Origin: an uncultured Mediterraneibacter sp.
Lineage (GTDB): Bacteria; Bacillota; Clostridia; Lachnospirales; Lachnospiraceae
Reading direction: 5' to 3'
NCBI GenBank assembly: GCA_944377745.1
Contig: CALWFV010000026.1
Location: forward strand, 1-45,681
DNA: 45,681 bases
The notes beneath the pieces were generated by a model. The model was not told the origin of the DNA. It saw only the letters and a list, made by a program, of their open reading frames with translations, and ran no database searches. Position 1 is the first letter of the stretch; every line of letters starts with the position of its first letter. A program made the position numbers and the translations under genes. This document shows, one piece after another, positions 23,886 to 31,672 of this stretch.

Positions 23886-26177
23886 TTAACAACTTTCCTG
23901 ATTTATTTCTGTCAGAAATCTGTTCAACTGTTCTTCCCTGAGCGCCCCGTATGTCACCATAGACCTCAGAGGCATACCGAGCATAGTAGTCTGGATCGTC
24001 TGCTCGATCCGTTCCGGACACTCTTCCACATCCGACTGTTCCTCAATCTCCAGCTTTGAGAATCCCATATATTTCATAAGAGCTTTCAAAACAAACTGCC
24101 TTCCTTTTTCATTTCGGATCAGGCGCCCTACCGTTATATACTGCGTATAGCATACGGGCAGTGCCTGCGTACTTTCGATACGGACCGAATCCTCCAGTCT
24201 CAGATCCCTGCTGGATGCACCGATCTGGATCCTGTATTCTCCGTCCGGGACATACCAGTCATGAAGTTCTTTGCTGTAATATGCGAATGCCCTCTTATCC
24301 AGAGTAAACTCTGCTTCTCTGCTCTCCCCCGGCTTAAGGTCAATCTTGGCAAATCCTTTCAGTTCCCTGACCGGGCGTTCCTCCAGAGCCGGATCCGTTT
24401 CCGGCTCTACATAGAGCTGGACAATCTCCTTTCCCTGCACATTTCCCGTATTTGTCACACGGCACGATACATGGAGGACATCTGTATCTTTCATTTCTTT
24501 TCTGTCTAATCTGATATTATCATAATCAAAACTCGTATAAGAAAGCCCGTAGCCGAAAGGATATTCGACCTCCAATTTCTTCTTATCGTAATACCTGTAG
24601 CCGATAAACACGCCCTCCCGGTATTTTACCTGACCGTTTGCCCCCGGGAAATTGAGGTAAGAAGGATTATGCTCCAGTTCCAGCGGGAAAGTCTCCGCCA
24701 GTTTTCCTGACGGATTCACGCTGCCATACAGCACATCCGCCTCTGCCGCTCCGACTCCTTCGCCGCACAGATATGCCAGAAGGATTGCTTTCACCTGATC
24801 TCTCCACGGCATGATCACAGGCGCGCCGGCATGGACGACAACGACCGTATTGGGCTGTACTGCTGCAACCGCCTCGATCAGACGGTTCTGGACTTCCGGA
24901 AGATCCAGCGTACTTCTGTCCCATCCCTCGCTCTCATACTCATCCGGAAGTCCCGCAAAGACCACAGCTGTCTCTGCTTTTCCTGCCGCCTCCACGGCTT
25001 CCTCTATAAGATGTGCGGCAAGTTTTTTATCCTTTTCATTTTTTACATCATATCCTTTTACAAAAGTGACATCCGCTCCGGCAGATTCTGCCGCATGGTA
25101 TGCATCCTCCACTTTCCATGGATTCACATGACTGCTGCCGCCGCCCTGATAGCGCGGCGTAACAGCAAACTCTCCAATAAACACTGCCTTTGTCTCTTTT
25201 TTAAGAGGCAGGATATCGTCCCGGTTCTCCAGAAGGACCATACACTCGCCGGCAAGCTCTGCCGCCTTTTTGTGATCCGCCTCGTAGTCCTTTACGACCT
25301 CTCTTTTCTGCTCTGTGCAGTCCGATACAAACTGCAGGATCCGTTTTACGATCCTGTCCAGATCACGTTCATCCAGACTTCCGTCCCGCACCGCTTCCAC
25401 GATCTTCTGATCCTGAGCGCCGGGTCCTCCCGGCATCTCAAGATCAAGGCCTGCCCTGACGCCTTCTACACGGTCTTTGACCGCACCCCAGTCCGTCACC
25501 ACAAACCCTTCGTATCCCCACTGATCCCGGAGGATATCTGTCAACAGATTCTTATTTTCCGAGCAGAAAGTTCCGTTCAGGGAATTGTAGGCACACATCA
25601 CTCCCCGCACCTTTGCCTCCTTAATGACTTTTTCAAATGCCGGAAGATAGATTTCATGAAGCGTCCGCTCATCCACCTCTGTGTCTATGCTCATCCGCTC
25701 GGTCTCCTGATCATTGCAGGCAAAATGCTTGACGCAGGCAGCAACTCCCTGTGCCTGAAGACTTTTCACATATGCAGATGCAAGTTCTCCGGCAAGATAC
25801 GGATCCTCGCTGAAGTATTCAAAGTTTCTTCCGCACAGCGGGCTTCTCTTCATATTGACTCCGGGGCCGAGCAGCATCCCCACATTTTCCGTCTGGCATT
25901 CTTTTCCCAGGCACTCGCCCAACTCTTTCATTACATCTGTATTAAAAGATGCAGCCAGTGCGGAAGCGCTCGGGAAACAGACTGACTTGATGCTCTCATG
26001 AATCCCCAGATGGTCTTCCGGTCCGGTCTGCTTGCGCAGTCCGTGAGGGCCGTCGCACATCATGACTCTGGGAATATCCAGTCTCTCAATACTCTTCGTA
26101 TGCCAGTAATAATATCCAGAGCAAAGAGAAGCTTTTTCCTCTAATGTCAACTGCGGCAAAATGTCCATAATATCCAT
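23886..26177 (-). CDS. Beta-glucosidase-type GH3 with helical C-terminal tail
   Basis: 763 residues. The ATG at 26177 follows GGGAG by eight bases and is better supported than that at 26192. Motifs in order: CDGPHGLR (41-48), KRSPLCGRNFEYFSEDP (110-126), KHF (150-152), nucleophile Asp229 in FVVTDWGAV, the ESEGWDRSTLDLP loop with the acid/base Glu, and an FnIII-like domain (CRVTNTGNVQGKEIVQLYV). After it comes a ~75-residue helical tail (VGRLIRNEKGRQFVLKALMKY ... YGALREEQLNRFLTEI) that resembles the GH2 tail at the left end of the locus. Cytoplasmic. It follows the symporter by 29 bases and is closed by a terminator. It releases terminal glucose from imported beta-glucosides. Confidence 0.92.
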   Translation of the reverse strand: MDIMDILPQLTLEEKASLCSGYYYWHTKSIERLDIPRVMMCDGPHGLRKQTGPEDHLGIHESIKSVCFPSASALAASFNTDVMKELGECLGKECQTENVGMLLGPGVNMKRSPLCGRNFEYFSEDPYLAGELASAYVKSLQAQGVAACVKHFACNDQETERMSIDTEVDERTLHEIYLPAFEKVIKEAKVRGVMCAYNSLNGTFCSENKNLLTDILRDQWGYEGFVVTDWGAVKDRVEGVRAGLDLEMPGGPGAQDQKIVEAVRDGSLDERDLDRIVKRILQFVSDCTEQKREVVKDYEADHKKAAELAGECMVLLENRDDILPLKKETKAVFIGEFAVTPRYQGGGSSHVNPWKVEDAYHAAESAGADVTFVKGYDVKNEKDKKLAAHLIEEAVEAAGKAETAVVFAGLPDEYESEGWDRSTLDLPEVQNRLIEAVAAVQPNTVVVVHAGAPVIMPWRDQVKAILLAYLCGEGVGAAEADVLYGSVNPSGKLAETFPLELEHNPSYLNFPGANGQVKYREGVFIGYRYYDKKKLEVEYPFGYGLSYTSFDYDNIRLDRKEMKDTDVLHVSCRVTNTGNVQGKEIVQLYVEPETDPALEERPVRELKGFAKIDLKPGESREAEFTLDKRAFAYYSKELHDWYVPDGEYRIQIGASSRDLRLEDSVRIESTQALPVCYTQYITVGRLIRNEKGRQFVLKALMKYMGFSKLEIEEQSDVEECPERIEQTIQTTMLGMPLRSMVTYGALREEQLNRFLTEINQESC

Positions 26178-26206
26178 TCTTACAGCTCCCATCTTTCTGA
26201 TACCGC

Positions 26207-27565
26207 TTACTTTGCTGCCTCACGGTTTTTCTCATTTTCCTGACGGATTTCCGCCATTCTCTTGTCCAGTTTAAAATATCCTGTCAGCGATATTGCTACC
26301 AATACATAAAGCACCATAGGAACAATACTAAAGAGCATACGGATTCCCATTAAAGTAGCATCTGACTGCACTTCTAATGTTCCATTATATCCTACGATAG
26401 TAAGCAGCACACCTAATCCGCCGCTTCCCACAGCAGCGCCTACTTTCTTCGCAAGATTAACTAAACTGGACATAGTTCCTTCCATACGGTGCAGACCTTT
26501 CCACTCATTATATTCTGCACATTCCAGAACAGCAAGAGAGATCAGCATACTGCTCGGAATAGTTCCTGCGCCGGTAAATACAGCCGCTATTGCAAGAAGC
26601 GGTATGTTTGCCCCTGCAAAAAAGTTTATAAAGTATCCCACTGCCGAGATGATAAAGCCGATAAACATGAGCTTGACCACTGATATTTTCTTCAGAAGAG
26701 GAGGAAAAACAAATGCCAGCGGAATCGCTATGATCTGTACGGCACTTGCAATACTCATCAGACCTACATCTCCGACAATCCATGTATAGTAGTAAACAAT
26801 TGTTCCCATATTAGTTACAAAGTTAAACAGAAGTCCCATAAAGGCAATGATCAGGATATATTTGTTTCCCTTTATTACTGCAAGGGCATCAGATATTTTC
26901 AGGGATTCTTCTTCCTTCTCTGCATCAACATCATATTTTTCTTTTACAAAAATAAATCTGAGGATACCGATCGCTGTCATTGCGATTGCAAATGTACCCA
27001 CTAAAAGGCTCCATCCTGATGCAGAACGTGCATATGTAGACATCAGAATAGGGAACGCAATATTGAAGATTACAGAAGCCAGCATAGTGATCACACTACT
27101 GTAAGATGTCAGTTTTACAATCTGGGTACCCTTAAACGCGCGTACAAGGTACACTGTGTTGCTTGCATTCAAAAATGTATACGCGACTGCATTAACAAGC
27201 GAATACATAATAAATATCCAGATACACTTCATGATCTCGCTCAGTCCCGTCGGGCAGGAAAACATCAGCCATGTAGCCACCCACAGAAGGATAATGTACA
27301 ACTCATACGGACGGGCTTTTCCCCATTTTGTCTTTGTCCTGTCTACAATAAAGCCTGCAAATGCATCTGTCACTCCATCCAGAAGTTTACTTGCTACAAG
27401 GATGATACTGACATATGCAGGGGTAATTCCCAACGTATCAGTACAATAAGCCATTAAGAATCCCATCAAGAGTACCATTATTGAAGTAGAAACCATACGG
27501 CTGTTCCATGCCAGCAGATTTCCAAATCCAAGCTTTTCACTTGGATCTTTTGTTTTTTTCGTCAT
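26207..27565 (-). CDS. GPH-type (MelB-like) glycoside:cation symporter
   Basis: 452 residues from the ATG at 27565 (AAGGAG seven bases upstream; the frame to 27610 has no site). It has about 12 hydrophobic segments with the family loop VDRTKTKWGKARPYE near residue 75 and ECAEYNEWKGLHRMEGTMS in the second half. The tail is charged and cytoplasmic. It leads the locus and is co-transcribed with the GH3 at 23886-26177, so its substrate is probably a beta-glucoside. A candidate promoter and a palindrome lie upstream (27616-27686). The paralogue at 11218-12609 has the same layout but clearly different sequence, so the two probably take different glycosides. Confidence 0.9.
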   Translation of the reverse strand: MTKKTKDPSEKLGFGNLLAWNSRMVSTSIMVLLMGFLMAYCTDTLGITPAYVSIILVASKLLDGVTDAFAGFIVDRTKTKWGKARPYELYIILLWVATWLMFSCPTGLSEIMKCIWIFIMYSLVNAVAYTFLNASNTVYLVRAFKGTQIVKLTSYSSVITMLASVIFNIAFPILMSTYARSASGWSLLVGTFAIAMTAIGILRFIFVKEKYDVDAEKEEESLKISDALAVIKGNKYILIIAFMGLLFNFVTNMGTIVYYYTWIVGDVGLMSIASAVQIIAIPLAFVFPPLLKKISVVKLMFIGFIISAVGYFINFFAGANIPLLAIAAVFTGAGTIPSSMLISLAVLECAEYNEWKGLHRMEGTMSSLVNLAKKVGAAVGSGGLGVLLTIVGYNGTLEVQSDATLMGIRMLFSIVPMVLYVLVAISLTGYFKLDKRMAEIRQENEKNREAAK

Positions 27566-27615
27566 CACTTTAATCTCCTTTTCTTTCATTAAACAACAAA
27601 CCGGTGCCAACTGGA

Positions 27616-27635
27616 TTCAGGTGTGCACCCCTGAA
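27616..27635. promoter_or_regulatory. 20-base palindrome in the leader of the symporter operon
   Basis: TTCAGGTGTGCACCCCTGAA is symmetric about a central TGCA except for one base pair. It lies about 50 bases before the symporter ATG and downstream of the candidate -10 box, a position suited to an operator or leader hairpin. The AraC-type regulator of this locus is the natural candidate binder, but AraC sites are usually direct repeats, so another factor is possible. Confidence 0.5.
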
Positions 27636-27657
27636 CCATATCCTCGTTGTAATGTAA

Positions 27658-27686
27658 ATTATAGAAGAATATCTGGGATTCTCTAA
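27658..27686 (-). promoter_or_regulatory. Candidate promoter of the symporter-GH3 operon
   Basis: On the minus strand a perfect -10 TATAAT (27663-27658) has a poor -35 (TTAGAG, 17 bases further). A strong -10 with a weak -35 suits an activator-dependent promoter. Confidence 0.5.
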
Positions 27687-27789
27687 GAAACAAATTCGTC
27701 TTTCGGAATCAATTTTGGCTTTTTTACACACTCTGACGATTATACCGATTCGCAGATTATCTGGAATTTTTCATATAGGAGCTTAAATA

Positions 27790-27858
27790 ATGGATTTTGA
27801 AAAAATAATTCGGTATAATTTTCTTGGTTTATCTAATCAAGATATGGTGTCTATGTAG
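27790..27858 (+). pseudogene. Possible IS21 IstA-like N-terminal stub
   Basis: A 22-codon frame, MDFEKIIRYNFLGLSNQDMVSM, begins eight bases after AGGAG and stops at TAG. The pattern resembles the first residues of IS21-type IstA transposases (MDYxEIIRLxxLGxSQR...). The downstream 300 bases show no continuation in any frame. The match is short, so treat as a suggestion. Confidence 0.3.
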
Positions 27859-28185
27859 TATTGATTACTTCTAAATCTGCAACTATTATAATTAATCAGA
27901 GCTTAAAATTATCCCGAATTTTTCTGTAGAAATTCTGTGGTTAGGGCGTTTCTCAATATATTGAGGATAATATAACTTTCTGGATAACCAGCTTTATCTC
28001 AAATTCGGAACAATACCTGCAAGCAATGCAGACTTACGTAAGTTTGCCTATTACAGAGGATTTCCCGTCTCCGAAAAATCCTCTGTAATGCTTGTTGGTG
28101 ATACCTCCCCAAACCCCAAAGATCGCCACCTGCGATGACGGCTGCGCGTTCCTTCGTAACACTGAATACCCAAAGCAAAAATCAA
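27859..28185. other. Non-coding region at the 3' side of the relaxase pseudogene
   Basis: No supported gene lies here. It contains the hairpin at 28050-28089 and, on the minus strand, a GGGGTTTGGGG tract just after the relaxase stop (around 28111-28121). Similar sequence commonly trails relaxase genes of mobilisable elements. Confidence 0.5.
28050..28089. repeat. Perfect 14-base inverted repeat beyond the relaxase
   Basis: ATTACAGAGGATTT and its exact complement surround a 12-base loop. There is no T-run, so an oriT-like or element-end hairpin is as likely as a terminator. Confidence 0.6.
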
Positions 28186-29580
28186 TTACTGCCGGTTCTT
28201 TTCCTCTTTCCTCCGTGTCTCATGCCCGGCAGGAATATCCAGAAGATACTCTACATTTACCCTGACATTATGAAGCTCTTTCATTTCTGCCCGAACCTGT
28301 TTATACTCTGTGTACGCTTTTCTCTTCTGCTCTAACAGTCCGACATATTCTTCCCGGAGATTTTTGACAGAAGGCAGCTTCGTAAGTTCCAGACTGTCAA
28401 AGTATTTCTTCGCCGCCTGATGCAGAAGGATATCAGCTTCATGCTCTGCTCGAAACCTCTTACTGTACCCAGCTTTTCGGTACTCAATATACGTCTCTCT
28501 CGTCTTTGCATATATAACGATCTGTTTCTGCAATTCGCTGTCATCTGTTCTTCAAGACTTTTAATCTTCTCCGACAGATCATTAAATCGAGTTGTCACTG
28601 CCGACGTTTTTTCTTTCAGATCCTCATAGCTCATATCCCCATGTTCTTTCAGATACATGACCGCCTGGGAAAGCTGTTTTAAATTAAATACTTTTGCCCA
28701 TCGTTCATATCCCTGGCCTTTCCCTGAACGGACCGCCTCAATATCTAACAGTAATCCAATTTTTGCCCGCTGCCTGTATGTCGAATTTCTCTGTGGGCTT
28801 ACTATGCGAACACCGCTGATCCGCTCCTTTATCGCCTGTTCGGTATAGTCTCCTTTCAGAGTATTACATCGAGTATAATTTTCCTGCCCTTGCACACGGA
28901 AACGCAGATTCTTCCTTTCCCGGTTGACTTCAATACCTGCTGCCTCCATCTTCTCCAAAAACTCTTCAAAATCTTTCGGCTTCTCTTTTAGGACAGCATC
29001 AATCGCCTGCCGGATCTGCTCCTGAAAAGACGTCTGCTTTTTATTTCCCAGCCAGGTTCCATAATGGGCTCGGCTTTGGATCTTCCACAATAGACAATCC
29101 ATGTTCGAGACAGAGCTTGTCATTCATACGCCGGATTGCCCACGTTGATCCCCAAAAGTTCCGGAACTTTCTGGTACAGTCAAGCGTTGTGGAATTGATA
29201 ATGATATGATTATGGACGTGATGCTTATCTATATGCGTACAGACGACAAAGGCATGATTTCCTTTTGTCAGTTTCTGTGCAAGTTCCCGGCCGATCTGAT
29301 TTGCCTCTTCCGGTGTGACTTCTCCGGGCTTGAACGACTGACGGAGATGGTAAGCAATCACGTCATCTTCACCTCTGCTCCGGCCTGTTACATTCGTATA
29401 CTGTCTTTTGGACAGTAGGAACTCTGCATCCGCAATCCTGGTATCGCACTCATATCCGTATATGAATTTCCCCCGATCTGTCTTCTGTGGATTTTTCACA
29501 TAATCAATGATATCCGCTATCGCCGTGGAGATATCCCTGCCTTTCCCAATATGAAGCGGCATCAGCCGTGTTGTTGCTAT
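28186..29580 (-). pseudogene. MobA/VirD2-type relaxase, three lesions
   Basis: The translated pieces read as one relaxase. The N-terminus is ATTRLMPLHIGKGRDISTAI, with the ORF-like IIDYVKNPQKTDRGK, the histidine triad motif THIDKHHVHNHIIINS, and then FQEQIRQAIDAVLKEKPKDFEEFLEKMEAAG in a second frame. A basic C-terminal coiled region (MQKQIVIYAKTRETYIEYRKAG ...) lies in a third. Lesions: the expected ATG start is ATA at 29580-29578 although GGAGG is correctly spaced; a frameshift lies near 29075-29065 (PKPS to RAHYGTWLG); and a second frameshift lies near 28540-28525 (EQMTA to ELQKQI). The catalytic His cluster is intact, so mobilisation was lost recently. It identifies the island as a mobilisable or conjugative element. 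Confidence 0.88.
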
Positions 29581-29610
29581 TTCAAACCACCTCCATCATG
29601 TTTCTTGTAT

Positions 29611-30120
29611 TTATCTTTCCGGTTCTTTTTGAACATTCTTTTTATCCTCACGCTCCCGCTGCCCATCGCTTTTATTAAGCCGATTTCTCACAGAAGGCTT
29701 CTGTTCCTGTAATTCCTGGTATTCCCTTCTGGCCTGTGTGAGAAATAGATCCATCAGCCCTGTATGGCTGCGGTCCACAATAAACTCTGCGTTTCTGTCT
29801 CTTCCAAAGCTGTCTTTATCCTCAGGAACCGGAAAGGCTTTTGCCCATCCTTTGTTACTGTGGGAAATACGTCCATCCCATTCTTTCTTCCGGACGGTAT
29901 TGGCAAGTACAAGAAATACCCTGTCATATCCGAACTGTTCCACTACCTGATGAACCGCTCCTGATCCAAGCCTGTTTGCCCTGTAATGATCAGCGATTGC
30001 CTGCTCGATCGCCTCCTTACAGTCTATATTCGCATTGTGCGAAAGACGGTACTGCTCTATCTCACCATGCTCCAGTGCATAGGCCACTGAATGAGTATAT
30101 ATTTCTATCGCATCTTTCAA
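29611..30120 (-). CDS. DUF3849-type conjugative element protein
   Basis: About 170 residues starting KDAIEIYTHSVAYALEHGEIEQYRLSHNANIDCKEAIEQAI, the usual beginning of DUF3849 proteins, followed by FGYDRVFLVLANTVRKKEWDGRIS and FIVDRSHTGLMDLFLTQAR. A TTG at 30120 with AAGGAG about ten bases upstream is the most likely start, because this site sits just before the stop codon of the upstream gene; an ATG at 30141 lacks a site. The C-terminus is charged and repetitive (NKSDGQREREDKKNVQKEPER). The function of this family is unknown, but it is a regular partner of relaxases in clostridial integrative elements. The relaxase follows 30 bases later. Confidence 0.75.
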   Translation of the reverse strand: MKDAIEIYTHSVAYALEHGEIEQYRLSHNANIDCKEAIEQAIADHYRANRLGSGAVHQVVEQFGYDRVFLVLANTVRKKEWDGRISHSNKGWAKAFPVPEDKDSFGRDRNAEFIVDRSHTGLMDLFLTQARREYQELQEQKPSVRNRLNKSDGQREREDKKNVQKEPER

Positions 30121-30124
30121 ATCA

Positions 30125-30559
30125 TCACCGCTCCTTTCCATGATCTTTTTTCTCCGGTACTTTCTCTATCGGGCGCAGATCGTCAAACAAATATTTTGCT
30201 GTCTGCTTCATTCCTTCAAAGGTTTCTTCATCCGGCATCCATATCGTAACAACGACTGCATCCAACACTTTCTTCCCCCTGCTCGTATGGCTGAACTCCT
30301 GCGTCCTTCCCCACCATCCGTCGCCTCCGGTCAGTACATCTTCACACTTGCCGTCAACTTCCAGAATGTAACATGCCGTATCTACGCCCACTCCTTTTTC
30401 CTCAACCTTCTGCCCTTTATACATCCAGTCACGCATATAAGTGCCCAAATGCTGTTCCGGCGCAAAATAAAGATTTATTGACAACAAATTATAAGCCGGA
30501 TCAAAGGACAGGCTCTTCTTTTTCGATAGTAAAAAATATCTTATGGACTCAAATAACAC
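30125..30559 (-). CDS. Hypothetical element protein upstream of DUF3849 gene
   Basis: Up to 144 residues, beginning at a GTG (30559) with AGGAG only four to five bases before it. An ATG two bases upstream is out of frame, so a start-proximal frameshift is possible. Recognisable stretches are FDPAYNLLSINLYFAPEQHLG, GVGVDTACYILEVDGKCEDV and VVVTIWMPDEETFEGMKQTAKYLFDDLRP. I do not know the family; the look is of a soluble single-domain protein found in element maintenance modules. It ends four bases before the DUF3849 start, so the two are translated together. Confidence 0.5.
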   Translation of the reverse strand: MLFESIRYFLLSKKKSLSFDPAYNLLSINLYFAPEQHLGTYMRDWMYKGQKVEEKGVGVDTACYILEVDGKCEDVLTGGDGWWGRTQEFSHTSRGKKVLDAVVVTIWMPDEETFEGMKQTAKYLFDDLRPIEKVPEKKDHGKER

Positions 30560-30686
30560 ATGGCTCCTCTTTCATTTGAAAGTGGAATGGATGTTCCTCC
30601 CTCCATTTCGGATCTACTTTTGCTTTTTCTTCCCAATGTCGAAATTGATTAACAAATTTTTGTGTTTCCAAAAATGTGCCCTGCAT

Positions 30687-30757
30687 CAGACCATGAAAGA
30701 ATCGAACTCCCATCTGCAGTATTCGAGACCGCTATTCTACCGTTGAACTAAAGGTCT
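30687..30757 (-). tRNA. tRNA-like element with CGA anticodon (Gly-type scaffold)
   Basis: It folds into a near-complete cloverleaf: acceptor AGACCTT/ATGGTCT with one mismatch, D-stem GTTC/GAAT, anticodon stem GCGGT/ACTGC with loop CTCGAAT, T-stem GGGAG/CTTTC with loop TTCGATT, and discriminator G. The anticodon position reads CGA (codon UCG, Ser), but the variable loop is only four bases, so it is not a normal long-armed tRNA-Ser. The D-arm TAGTTCAACGGTAGAAT is that of tRNA-Gly. It may be a mutated pseudo-tRNA or an element-specific variant. It lies about 90 bases after a second tRNA-like sequence on the same strand. Confidence 0.6.
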
Positions 30758-30846
30758 AAAAACCACCCGGGGCATATGAAGCCCCTTTGATCACAGCCTT
30801 TCGCCGTAGGTGGAAGGAGGTTTTCAGTAAAAAGTAAGAAAACCAA

Positions 30847-30917
30847 ATAGGCTGTCCGGATTCGAACCGGAGAATAGATCCTTGCGCTCCTGTGCCTACC
30901 ATCTCGGCACCAGCCTT
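30847..30917 (-). tRNA. tRNA-Cys-like (GCA) element with degenerate anticodon stem
   Basis: The acceptor AGGCTG/CAGCCT (first pair A-A mismatched), the D-arm GCC...GGC, and the strong T-arm TCCGG-TTCGAAT-CCGGA are clear, and the discriminator is T as in tRNA-Cys. The anticodon region CAGGAGCGCAAGGATCT places GCA correctly, but only two or three stem pairs form and the base before the anticodon is C, not T. It is probably a decayed tRNA-Cys, or an unusual variant specific to the element. Confidence 0.55.
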
Positions 30918-31178
30918 TTGTGTAAATTATCTTATCACATTCGATAATATGATATTTTTCGCAAGTAAAAGCTGGAACTTCACGAAAAGGGTAATATTTC
31001 GTTATAAACCAGCATGCATCATGTCTATTGGGGATACATTTGAAGACATATTTTGCATTTTTAAAGTTTTTGAAGGAATGAGAGTGAAATGTGGGTGTTC
31101 CCACAGCATATCATAGTAAATATGTCCTATGAATATGCATGAGACATCAAACCATATGCACAAATGATAAGATTTTAC

Positions 31179-31295
31179 CTACTTTCTGTTCATCGTTTTG
31201 AGTGCTCCATTATGCCGCTTGACGGACGACACGCGAGCGGTACTGATGAGGGGATAAAAACCGCACCGGTTTTGTCTTCTTTCACACCATATCAT
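31179..31295 (-). CDS. Possible 38-residue ORF near the island's right end
   Basis: A frame reading MIWCERRQNRCGFYPLISTA and then RVSSVKRHNGALKTMNRK. No ribosome site precedes it. The residues look protein-like but no family is recognised, and it may be chance or a remnant. Confidence 0.22.
   Translation of the reverse strand: MIWCERRQNRCGFYPLISTARVSSVKRHNGALKTMNRK
31257..31273. repeat. Short perfect hairpin AAAACCG-CAC-CGGTTTT
   Basis: A seven-base stem with a three-base loop followed on the plus strand by a pyrimidine-rich tract. It could be a weak terminator; no gene ends nearby on that strand. Confidence 0.4.
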
Positions 31296-31484
31296 AATAT
31301 GATATTTTTTTACAAATCGATAAGAATATTTGGTATTATAGTAATATGATGGATTTAATCCATTGTACTTATTAATTGTTCTAATAAAGTGGAAATATGA
31401 TATGAATTGATCAAAATAGCGATTATTTATTAGTTATGCTAATGAAAAACAGCCTAAAAGTCAGAGGTGCAAATGCTTGATTTT

Positions 31485-31510
31485 AAAAACTAGGGTAAAA
31501 ACTAGGGTAA
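31485..31510. repeat. TAGGGTAA repeats, right end of the island
   Basis: AAAAACTAGGGTAAAAACTAGGGTAA has two tandem copies of CTAGGGTAA. It matches the repeats at 5471-5495 in the same orientation, 27 bases inside the right tRNA repeat. Confidence 0.55.
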
Positions 31511-31550
31511 ATCCTTAGTGTGTTACGAAATTGTATAGAATTGTATATTG

Positions 31551-31576
31551 AAAAAACCCCGTAAACACGGGGTTTC
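31551..31576 (-). terminator. Intrinsic terminator of the tRNA-Val/tRNA-Met operon
   Basis: AACCCCGTG, a TTTA loop and a CGGGG stem followed by T's on the minus strand, nine bases after the tRNA-Met 3' end. Confidence 0.85.
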
Positions 31577-31583
31577 CAAGGAG

Positions 31584-31657
31584 TAGCGGAAACTGGATTT
31601 GAACCAGCGACACCACGGGTATGAACCGTGTGCTCTAGCCAACTGAGCTATTCCGCC
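31584..31657 (-). tRNA. tRNA-Met (CAT), right copy
   Basis: 74 bases, identical in the tRNA body to the left copy, with anticodon CAT. It follows tRNA-Val by 15 bases and shares its promoter, while a terminator follows. This is most likely the ancestral gene, because it stays joined to the tRNA-Val/purL chromosome. Confidence 0.95.
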
Positions 31658-31672
31658 ATATTAGGTTTTATA

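Larger units (their letters stand above)
30560..31536. other. AT-rich right end of the island, mostly non-coding
   Basis: Apart from two tRNA-like sequences, a possible 38-residue ORF, a hairpin and two sets of repeats listed separately, I see no supported gene in these ~980 bases. The base composition is far more AT-rich than the glycoside cargo. Confidence 0.55.
31537..31658. repeat. Right copy of the tRNA-Met direct repeat (candidate att site)
   Basis: It is the counterpart of 5170-5291, in the same orientation with two substitutions. To its right lies the tRNA-Val gene and then core chromosome, so this is probably the original chromosomal tRNA-Met locus. Confidence 0.85.

Noticed and set aside
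24831-25985. 384-residue plus-strand frame opposite GH3
   Set aside because: It is a codon-composition shadow of the GH3 gene; the residues are Cys/His/Phe-rich and unlike a folded protein.
28105-28125. GGGGTTTGGGG tract as a G-quadruplex
   Set aside because: Only two G-runs are close together; four are needed for a simple intramolecular quadruplex.
31243-31250. CTGATGAG suggesting a hammerhead ribozyme
   Set aside because: No GAAA partner strand or stem II/III arrangement follows within a suitable distance.
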